Below are positions 21,101 to 33,100 of a stretch of 64,000 bases of DNA, in pieces (position 1 is the stretch's first letter; every line of letters begins with the position of its first letter). The stretch is from Arbacia lixula (lineage: Eukaryota > Echinodermata > Echinoidea > Arbacioida > Arbaciidae), in NCBI GenBank assembly GCA_963669155.1, contig OZ022584.1:4285724-4349723 (forward strand), written 5' to 3'. The notes under the pieces are model-generated. The model had not been told where the DNA came from. It saw only the letters and a list, made by a program, of their open reading frames with translations, and searched no databases. Position numbers and translations under genes: made by a program.

Positions 21101-24100
21101 ACACTTCCTACCATTTTAAGCGTGGATCAGCGAAGAGGAAAGGGTAACAAGTAGGGTTTTCCTAATAGGTCTCATTTATTTTTGACAGACACCAACGAGC
21201 TCATAGTGTTGCCAAAGTGCCGTAATGACAGCGTCGATTAGACAACGCCTCAGTGCCCACTGGGGCTGGGCCGTCGTGGCAGCCTCCTGGCTTCTGTTTT
21301 TTGTAATATATGGTATCACGTACTCATATGGGATATTCTTTGTGGAGTTGCAGGAGGAATTTGGCAGTAGTGCTTCACTTACAGGTGAGTTCAACCATTT
21401 CACATCTATTTTTGAAACCATACTAAATGTCAAAGCAATACTTACTAGACATTCAAAAACAAAAAATCCACAAGATGACACGAAAATATTAAGACATTAA
21501 AACGAATACATATGGTATCATATGGATCAAAATGGGGCTGCTAGAAGCAATTAATTGATGAGTAACACAGAGACAGAGCCTTTGTGTGCCACCTGTGATT
21601 TTATTCACAAGTAATGTACTCATTTTCCATAGAGCAGTAGTCCATCTGGCAAACAAAGGGTTAACAGCCAAAAAGTGATTTCACTTGACTCCAATATACT
21701 CTGTTATCTAAGAATAAGAAAAAAAAATATATAAGAAAAAATATATACTCTGTTATCTTGAGAAGAAGGTACCTCAGTGAAACTTTATAATCGGCACATC
21801 AACATGATTCAAATGTCAATGACATATCATCATAGTTTTGATACCATATCACACGAAATTCAATATGCCTAATCTTCGCCGACCTTGAGAGATTATCGAC
21901 CTCAAAACCCCCATTTCACACCTTTGCCATATTGGACCTTTACATAAAACTAGACTTTTTTTCGCAACATATGAACTTCATGTCAGGAAGTTCACTTTCC
22001 GTTCAAGTAAGTTGGTTTGGGGGATATCTTTCAGATGAGTGACATCAGATACATGTATCTGATGTTTGGTGACCTTGAGAGTTCATTGATCATACACACT
22101 AATCCATGTTTCCCTCTGAAACACTGATTTAAAGGTGATGTGTCTTTGATGTGACAATATAAGCATATTCGCTTACTCTAAAACATTATCATTTTAATTG
22201 GCAATTTGACGAGAAAGTCGACTTAATGAAGTCATGAAAGTCGACTTAATGTCAAAATCAGATTGACTTTGTACAGATATCCAACTTACCAAATCTACTT
22301 CTTATTTTGTTTAGTGAAATTAATTATCTTGCCAAGACAACTTTCTCAAAAGAAATGTCGTCGTGGAGAAATGATTCCTCTTACAAAAAGTATGTGTCAC
22401 CATGACGACATTATTTAATCTTGCCATGTTTACGAAAACACATGATGTCATTGTGGCGACATTAATTATCTTACCAAGCCCAAGAAACTCCCGAAGAAGT
22501 TTATGTCGCCATGGCGAAATAAAATATCTTGCCAAGTCAACTCGCGCAAAAGTAATGGTGTCATGGCGACATAGATTATATTACCTTGTTAATTTAATAG
22601 TTAAAGCCTACACAATGGAATGCAGACCAAATACAGCTCTTGGTGTTTTGTTCTTTCACGAAATCGGTATGATTTAAGGTAAAGGTAATTGATTATCCAT
22701 AGATCTTAAATGGTAAAAAAAATATTTAAAAAAAAAATCACAAATTGATTTCTTTTACATCTTTTATTTGGCCTCCTTCTATATGGCTTGCTGAATTCGC
22801 CACTGGACGTACCTGTCGTCGATTTACAGGCTGGGTAGGAACTTTTCCTGTGGGTCTCTCGGTCCTTGTTGCCCCTCTCGCTCACATTCTCATCGAGCGT
22901 TTCGACTACCGGCTGGTCGGGCTCGTCTCCCTTGCAGTTTCTTCGGTTGGCGTGATCGCAACGTCGTTCGTGCCGAGTTTGGCCGTAATGTTCGCCACGT
23001 ACAGCATCATGTACGGCGTCGGAACCGGCATTCTGTTTGTGGTTGCCATGAAACTCGTCCTAAGTTACTTCCCCAACAAGAATTCGTCGAGAGCTTCTGG
23101 AATCGCACTGTCGGGTTGCAGTATAGGTAGGTGCACATAAGAAAAAATTTATCTGAACACGCATTCATTTAAACAAATGTATGCATTTGTATTTATTCGT
23201 ATGGTTTTTGCCTCATGTAAGTGTAATTTTTGCTTATTTGTGCCATTTTACACCCCATTGCGATAATGTTTCGTGATAATTCGGTTGACATACTTTATTA
23301 GGCTTAAAACGTTCATTACAAAATTACCGACTGTTCAATGTTGAAATAATATATGAAAAACATTGATGCATCTTTGGATAGTAACGAATAGAAACTGAAC
23401 AACTATTTACGTTATTGTATGCTTTTATTCGCTTCGATTTCACAGTAAAAAACACATACAACGTTTTTTTCATTAAAGAAAAGACAGACTCACTGACCGA
23501 CCTATTCTAAAAAAAAAAAAAGTTTGAACTGCTTAGACCGGCAAAAATGGTGTTCGTTCACATGCCAACCAGTCTAAATATACCAACAATTTCGGACCTT
23601 CTGTCAGAATTTCACACAATGGCCTACGTTCAGATGAGAAAAAAAGGCTATGAACTTGTTAACCAGTGCTTAGATTCTAAGCTCCACAGCGAAACTAAAT
23701 GGAGCAGGAAAAAAAATCCGCTTTTGTGCAAAATAATACACTATACACGCAAGTAGATGATCGACAAACGCTCTAATAAAAAAAGAAAGAAATAGCCAGG
23801 TTAAAGAGCTAACCTCACAAGTAAGGTTCCTAGTACTGTTATGTCTAGAACAAAGGTGTGTTATGTGGCAGAGCATCATGTATAACATGCCTGCTCGAGT
23901 GTTGAAATTTCTTGTTAACTTAGTTACCGACACATTGAATACTAGAGCAAACTTAGTCAGGTGGGGAAAGTAACAACAGCTAGATGTAATCATTATCACG
24001 GGAGGGAGACCCTCAAGCATGTATTAAACCACTGCCCATTGACACATGTCGTTACAATAATATCTTGTCAATGTTGCGCTAAAGGGCTTTTCCCCAGATT

Positions 24101-27100
24101 TGGCGGTAACTCATGCCATTCCAAACATGCAGGGCTACTCATCCGTAAAAAACAATTCCATTGTCCTGAACCCAAACAGACCTCAGACCTGACTTACGTA
24201 TGTCTTTACCGAGAACAAAACAAGAATCTTTTATTCGAATTAACCATACTGTTTGAACTAGGAATAGAACGTGTCCATCAATACAAATTAGATAAATACG
24301 CAAGCTTAATCAGGCATCCAACAACAACGGATATTAAGTCCAGTTTCTAGCAGTGGAGATTAATTCAAGAGGATACATCTCACAGGACAATGTTTAGCGC
24401 CTACAGTTATTCCTAAGTGAAAAGGTAGTAGTCTCATCCTTCGTTCTCTACTGCGCGAAGAACGAAGCGGCATGTGAAGACTACCCCCTTTTGAAAAGCA
24501 ATCACTTTTCTGCCTAGCAGTACGCTCTCCAGGGTTTTGAGAATACTACGTGAAAGGTGTATTATCAATAGATATTAAAATAGAGAATTAAGATACATGT
24601 ACTTAAGAGCAATGTTTTATAGTCGTTGTTTTGCTGTTACTCTCCGTAACAGCAAGACGAAGACTGTACATTTGTCTTCCGATACAGAGCATCATTTATT
24701 CGAATATATATTGAAATAAACATAACTTCAAAGAAACGTTTAATATTGGGTGCAGATGTATGCAAATAACGTTTTCGCTACTGAACATAATTCAATGCAA
24801 AAAAGTTTAAGCGAAATTTTTATCAAAATATCTTGAAATGTGCTAGTGACATAAAGAAAAAAATGGACAAAAAATGAAAGAATCTCCTTCCAAACAAAAA
24901 TGGAGCAATGGATATGAAACTGGTAACAGAAGGAAATATTATTACTGATGCCGGCGATAAAGCATCCAAAGTAAACATCGCTGTCAATGAAGTAAGTAAT
25001 CGTCTAAATGAAGGCGCCCCGCCTTCTATAAATGCACTTGATACCTTATTCCAATTAGACAAAGAATTTAAATTTAAAGAAATATCTCTTCAATTTATTA
25101 ACGTGCAGTTTCAAAATCCATTGCAATATGACAAGCTATCAAGGATATTTTAAAAATATGAGTGAAAGGAGCTCCAATGTAATTGACAGCTCAATTTGAT
25201 AACTTAAAATGCAGACCATCCACACCAACAGTCTTTTTACAATTTATAGTATCTAATTCCTTCTGAAAGAGATGGATAATCATGAATTGTAAAAAATTTG
25301 TAATAGTAATAGAATAATAGGAGTAATATTAGACTCTCAATTAGTTTGGTCAAAACATAATGAAACTTTATGTCTGAAAATATCACGTTCTATTTCATGC
25401 GTAAGACGAATAAAACATCTAGCTCCAAATACAGTGCTTATAAATTTATATTATGCACTCATTTTATCCTACATAGAGTCTTCTTGTACTGCATGGGGAA
25501 GCTTGTTAGAAATACAGAAATTACAGAATCGATATGCACGATTTGTATTAAATGTAGACCGCTCCATATCTAAGTGCTTTTTTGTTAACTTCACTTAACT
25601 GGCAATCTGTAGAACAGAGAATCGAATATCATTATTGTGTAATTTTGTATACAACTGTAAATAATTTGACTATAGTTTATATAGAAGCATTGACAGAACA
25701 GTGCACGGCTCACTATATAACCCGGTACACACTAAGAAGCACTCTCACAACTTCTTATCCTCGTACAGTATATATGAAAAGATCATTTGTCTACATAGGT
25801 AGTACATTATTCAATAATCTTCCTATTTCCATCCAAAGTTGTTTGTCAAAAAGTATTTCAATGAAGGCGCCCCGCCTTCTATAAATGCACTTGATACCTT
25901 ATTCCAATTAGACAAAGAATTTAAATTTAAAGAAATATATCTTCAATTTATTAACGTGCAGTTTCAAAATCCATTGGAATATAAGAAGCTATCAAGGATA
26001 TTTTAAAAATATGAGTGAAAGGAGCTCCAATGTAATTGACAGCTAAGTTTCTTTAAGAAGCACTCTCACAACTTTCTTTTCAAAAAGAAACCGAGAAGTG
26101 CACTAAACATGTTATAGGTATATATTCATGACCACTGTAAACCGCTATTCAAACTTTTTTTTTTTTTACCAATATTCCTAGTTACAATGTAGTTATTGGG
26201 AAGCGTGATTGGGGTAGGAATGCTTGTACATATGCTCTATATATATGTATTTGTAGAGTTTTTTTTTTGTATTTTTCAGTTGTAATCTACAATATTGTTT
26301 GTTATTGAATGTATTTATTCTGCCTTTAATGATATTGTAATATATTCATATATCTCATACAGGGCACCGTTGTGAGGCGGTTTTTCAACTGAACGGCCTA
26401 CCCTGTATTTTTAAAGAAAACATGAATAAATAAATGGGTCAGTCCACGTCAAATCAACCAATGGTGTTAACCCGACCCTCTTCAATTTTCTTCAAATTCG
26501 CACCAAATGTTCCCCCAATCTTACAATAATCAAGGTCAATGTTATTTTTACTTTGAAATTATTTGCAGCTCAAAATGGAACAAAAAGGGCAACTGATTTG
26601 CAATTATCAAACTTAAGTCAGTATTCATATTAAAATGGCACACAACTCAAACCGGTGTCCACATTCTATTATCATTAGAAATTTGATTGATTGTTGCTTT
26701 TGTTATGATTTCCAGGTGTATTTTCAAGGTCATTGTCGTTTAAGGCAAATCAAATAACACTAGATCCTCTAAATACTAATTCCAGACTACCAATACTGCA
26801 TATATCGACATGATCAGGCATTCTGTCCGAGAGGAAAATGATTTTGAAATGTGATGTAAAGCTCACTGGTGTTGAGAATATGCTAATTTTTAGGCTTATA
26901 CAGCTCTTTCAGAATGGTGTCAAGGTCAATAGATATAAACATGACTTAAGTTATTATGTGTTGCTAAAAGAAAATATATATTAAAACATGATATGCAGTT
27001 ATCAGCTTAAAGTCACGATTAGTAGTGAAATGACACACAATTAGAAATCAATGTAAACACACATTAACACCATTATGGTAACCATGGTTACGGAAAATTG

Positions 27101-30100
27101 ACTGATTTATTGTTTCTTGTGATTTTCAGGCGCTTTTTTTAAGGTCATTGACAAAAAACAAAAGTATTTGTGATGTATATTCTTTTAGTACTAATAACAG
27201 ACTATGATCACACAAGATATCATTGTATTTTGGCTTTTCATCTCTGAGTTATCACAATTTGAAATGTGCTTAAAATCTAATGTGTCATTTTACATAGATA
27301 AAGGGTGTTTACAACCATTTTCAAATGCTTAAATGAGCTATTTAACATTTCGGTCACAAAGGGGTTTAGGTATCCTATAAAAATATACGTAAAAGTCTAT
27401 CAACACACCAAAATTGGTGTCGATCCTCGATGGGACGAGTGGTGATTTGAGACCTTGAACTTGGCAACTTTTTTAAAAAAATCAAACTTTGAGGGCGCTC
27501 TTCGAGAAAAAGATGCATGTTTTTTTTATCAATTTTTGGTAGGTGGGTAGAGCAAGTAAAAGACTATATATCTGCAGAATAGTGGGTTCTAAACTAATTG
27601 AGTTTTAAAGTTATCAGCTTCCAAACATGCACCCGAACACATTGCCATTGACGCTTTACACCATTTTCCTTGACGTCATGCGTAAGAATGGGTGGTCCGA
27701 TCGGCACCAGAATACATTGTGCATGTTAAGATTATAAAGTTCTTTCAATTTACAGGAAATGAGCAATGTAACTCATCTAACTTGGCTGCAGCGGTCAATC
27801 AAAAATAGCAAATTTTATTTAAACTCAATTGTTCGATCACGCATTGGTTACTAAGGGAGACCGTATCTTAGCAACCATTTGACCTTGGGGCAAAATATTT
27901 CAGAATCTTCCGTCAGATACTTGGGGGAACATTTGGTGCGAGTTTGAAGAAAATTGAAGGGGGTCGGGTTACAAATCGTCTGAAAATTGGTTAATTTCAC
28001 GTGGGTTGACCCAAATCATAAACGATTCATGTGGATTCTATAATGATATTTGTTAATCCGATTTACGCTTATTACGACATCAGACGAAAACACTACCGCT
28101 GATGTAAGTTTTTTTATACGTATCTAATATAATGTAGCTTGTCACAAAAATAGTTCTCAAAGGAACAGACAACATTCAATTTCTGTATTATAATTCTTGC
28201 ATATTGAATCGATAAAGTGTTTCTTGTAACCGTGTAAGTCTCGCCCTGAATCTAGCAGTAACTAAGCTATGACCTGAGCTTTGTATGTTCATATTTCTTT
28301 ATTGTTTCTGAATGACTAATGAAGTGATCTCGAAAAAAAAGTTTTTCTCATGTAATCTTTCAATATATTTCTCAGCACTGCCGATACCCGCCTCTAATAA
28401 ATCTTCCAGATCAAGATTCTCATCGTGACATCATCAAAGGTATAAATAAGCTGAACAATAGACACAGTTACGCGCGTAGCTATTTATTGCCATTATGGAA
28501 AAGACTACCTACCCTTGCTTTTAGAATAGCATAACGTGTGTACTAGACAATGCAGACGTTCTCAAACATTTCTTCTTTGGCATATTTCTGCAATAGCAAC
28601 GATTAGACCCATATGAAAGATGTCTGGCGGTATTGTGTGAAGACATGTGATGTTATTGTGAGCAAGTGAAGGTAGTCATTGCAATGGAAAGTTACGTGAA
28701 ATGTTGTGTCTATTTGTTTTGCTTATTTCTACGTTTGATCATATCACAATAGAAATTTTGATCTGGCGGGCTTATCGGAGGCGGAGCTTACAAGTGGTGA
28801 GACAAATATAGCAAAATCATCTGAATATGTGTGTATATACATATATAAATTGGCCAGCAAAAGAAAGTACCCCCTTCTTTCAAAGGCTGCACACAAAAAT
28901 TCACCCCATAGAAATAAATAATTTTGTACACAGGTATTGTGCCATATCCATTAGTAATCACATACCCATCAGGAAGTGATTATCATTATTACAAAGAAAT
29001 AAAATGACATGTAGAGCATCTTGGTCACTAAATCAAAAGCCACAAAATGTAACAGAATGAGCCATCCAGGTTTTACACAAAAGTCAATGTCATGTCAAAG
29101 GATGAAATAAATAAGACACAAACAATGTTCAATAATGTGTATGTCCTCCTTGTGCCTGGACACATTCCAGGCATCTCTGAAGCATGCTTTGGACATGTTG
29201 TCTGGCGTAGTCCTGGGGAAGTTCTGTCCATTTCTTCTGCAGAACTTGTATCAATGTTTGCCGATTGGTAGGAGGCTGTTCCCTTGATCTCACCCGTCTG
29301 CCAAGTTCATCCCATAGATGCTCAATTGGATTGAGGTCAGGAGAGCATGCACACCGTGGGATGACGTCAATGTACTGCTCCTGAAGGAAGTTGGTGATGA
29401 ACCGTGCTGTATGGGGTCTTGCATTGTCCTGTTGAAACAATGTGATGCCAGGATGTGCCATCTTTTGTGTAAAACCTGGACGGCTCATTCTGTTATATTT
29501 TGTGACTTTTGATTCAGTGGCCAAGATGCTGTACATGTCATTTTATTTCCTGCAATAAAGATAGTCACTTCCTGTTGAGTATGTGATTACTAATGGATAT
29601 TGCACCATACATGTGTACAAAAGTGTTTATTTCTATGGGGTGAATGTTTGTGTGCAGCCTTTGAAAGAAGTGGGTACTTTCTTTTACTGGCCAGTTTATA
29701 TATAATTATATATAACAAATAATCGAATATCTTTTTCTGCAGCTATGGTGTCCTTTGCTCCACTAGTTTCGCACCTAATATCAAAATTTGGATGGCGTAT
29801 GACTTTGCGTATAATCAGCACTGTTTACACTGTTGTGGGAGTCGCCTGTGTAGCTATGTTCACTCCACCCACAAATCATGAAAAGATTGATTCGAACCCA
29901 AAGTCACGTAATATCGACGAGTCTGAACGGCCTTCGGAACTCGAAGAGACAAGTGCCAAAGAGAGTCAAAATTATCGAAATTCTGGTGAGCACGACGGAA
30001 ACGATTTTCAGCCACATGAAAGCAGAGTGGAATCCACTTTCTTGAACAAGAAGGACATGTCCCGTGTTGAGAGGTACCCGAAGCGCAAGCAGAGAGAAGA

Positions 30101-33100
30101 TGAGTTTGACGGAGTTCCTCTAGCGCGACTTCTTCTAAAGGCATTTACGTACCCGGAGATGCTGATTATTTCTGTAGCAACCCTCGTGAATGGTGTGGCC
30201 GACGGCTTCTATTACATCAACATGGTAAAGATATATCTAGTGTGCTCTGGTATAAGTCCATTCACCACGTCCATGCCTCAAATTATGTTATTCATGTTTA
30301 TTTTATCCAACAGGCGGGCCCTCTCAAGGAATTTCACTATAATCATTAAATTGTATCTCCTGAGAGAACCAGTATTGTGTTAAGAGATATCAAAGAGTTG
30401 AATCAGATCACAGATTCATCAGTGTTATAGATATACTCCAGACCGATATTCATCAGATACAGAGACCAAGATATGCATGCATAGACAACAAGAGACAGTG
30501 CAAGTGAGTAAGACATAAACTTTGGGTCTACGAGTCCCCCTTCGCCTCAGAATGATTTAGCAACACTACATAACTTATAAGTTGATCCCAAAAGCCAACA
30601 CTAACACTACACAACACTATTATATAGCTGTACAGGTTATAATGTGCAGTTCCAAAATAACTATCGTAATTCTACTCTATAAAAAGGGCTTACCATCTCA
30701 TGGCCACACTATCAGCCATTCTCTCTTTCCTGCTAACCATTGATCGATCGATTTTTTTTACTTTCACCTTTCTTTTTGTTTCGATTTTTATGTTTTCTTC
30801 TGTTTATAATTTTCTCTTCAAATATCCTTGGTTAACCCAATGCTGTATAATAGATGTAATTCTAATTATATTTCTCTAAATCAAATAATTTATTAGGAAA
30901 TTTCCACCTGAGCTTATGATATTTGTTTTGACAGGTTGACGTAATCATCTAGCATGTATACCAATTGTAAATTGTACTGAAACAAATAGCTGTCTTGGTT
31001 TGCAAGATAGCAATTCAACAATTATGATTGTTGATCTTAACAGATTAGAAACACTTTATGATTGTAATGGTCATTGAATGCTTGTACACGTATATATTGA
31101 AATATTTTACGTCGATCCTGTCAGTCTATGCTACTGATCAGTATATTGGTATACCTGAATATTATAAAATAAATGAATGAATAAGTTATTAATAGATCAA
31201 AATATATTTTACCTCTTACTTTCACGTGTGCCTCATGTGACTTTTCGAGTAGAGGTACTCATCATGTATTGACTCTCTCCAGGTGAGCTACATGGTGTCC
31301 GTGGGATTCAGTGAGGCTGACGGAGCTCTGTTCATATCTGTGATAGGTGCATCGACCATCTGCGGGAAAATCGCCTTCGCCGTCATCGTGGAGTATCTCC
31401 CGTTCCCGTCCTACTTCGTCGCAGTGATCGCGCCCCTGATCGGATGCGCCGTCATGGTCGGATTCATGGTGGTCCACTCCATCGCCGTCTTGCTCTTCCT
31501 GGCTGCAGGTAAGCGCTCCACTCGCTGACACGTGGACCCCTCCCCCGATGATATTTCAGGAATGGTAAAGTGTGGGTGTTCTTCTATTGAAATTGTACCT
31601 ACTTGTGAGACTGATGTCGCTCAAATGCCAACAGTAGTTATGTTATGTAGTTTTCCTGCTTTAATTTGTTCTTGTAGTGTAATACATATGGATGAATGAA
31701 AACGTAACATCATTGGAAAAACTACAGATTGTGCAGAATGAGGCACTTTTATCTATACAATAGTTTTACATGTTGATGGTCGATTCAACAGAACACTCTT
31801 CGAAACATCAGACAAACTGACTGATTGTTTGAATGTGGAATGAGAACAATATTTGGTTGTGTTAGTTTTGAAAATATGTACTAGCCTTGCCTCCGAAAAG
31901 ATAATCTCTGCCATGATTTAAACTTAAACATCCCCGATTACCTTACGTAGTAATGACTGCTCCAGTAGTGTGCTTGTGAGTGTGATTTGTAATCTACAGA
32001 CTCACTAAAACACAGCCATTCGGCTGAATGTGAGTGTTTTACCCGTCATGAAATAAATAAAACACACCGATGTACACTCATGTTAATGTTATCCCCCTCT
32101 TCCTCTTCTCTCTCTTTCTCTATCCCCCACCCCACTGTTCCTCGTCCACTCCCCCCCCCCCCCCCCCACCCCCCATTATTCACCACCCTTTTTTCAATTC
32201 TTTTTGTCCAGTTATTGGCAGCGTTCTTCTAACTTCATCATCGATTCTTGCCTACACGATCCCGATGCAATTATTTGCACCTAGCCGAGCTCGATTCACA
32301 ACGCCCGTCTATCTCTGCTCAAATGGTATCGGCCTATTAATGGGTTCTCTGGTTGGTAAGTATGCTTACTTGATACGGACTAGTTTCCCCAATTCCATAT
32401 CACGTTACAGCATTAACCTGATTTTTGTTTGATTTTAAGTATTTCATCATTGTGAGATGAGTAGTAGTAGACTCCTATCTGGCATCCAGAAATCTTACAA
32501 GCATGAGACCCGTGGTCATAGCGGGTCGTCATTTCGTTGAGTACGAGTCCTTCAGTCTTTACTGCTTCTACCCCTTAGCTTTAATATGGTTGTTTAATAC
32601 AAATAAACTCAATGTCCTCTTTAAAAGAAAATACGAAAAAACGAAAAAACGAAAACACATGTCATGAACTGAGCGTTCATTCTATCACCAATCTTCCACG
32701 TCTTTGCTCTTGTGATTTCGAGACAGCAGACAACAAGACATGATATGAAAGAATACCTTGGTTTGCCATGGTCGTAAAGTGGCTGGTGGACCTTTAAACG
32801 CATCGATAGCGCACAAAGACTAAAACTAAATGACATTAGCCCTAACCAATAGTACAGGTGTCTGTATCATATGATTTCTATTCAAAATAGTGGACTCTCT
32901 TTAGTCGTCTGGTTAGATGGCCCGTCCCTTTTACAAACATCTGCAAACTTCGTGAAAGTTTGCACATATTTAGCACGTATCTTTGGAATACCAACTGTGA
33001 TATTCTAATATCAGAGGTACTATAACTCCCATAGAATAAATGAAAATCTAACTGGTTTTCACTGAGATTTGATTCTAATTCATTGCCGACCGTTGACACA

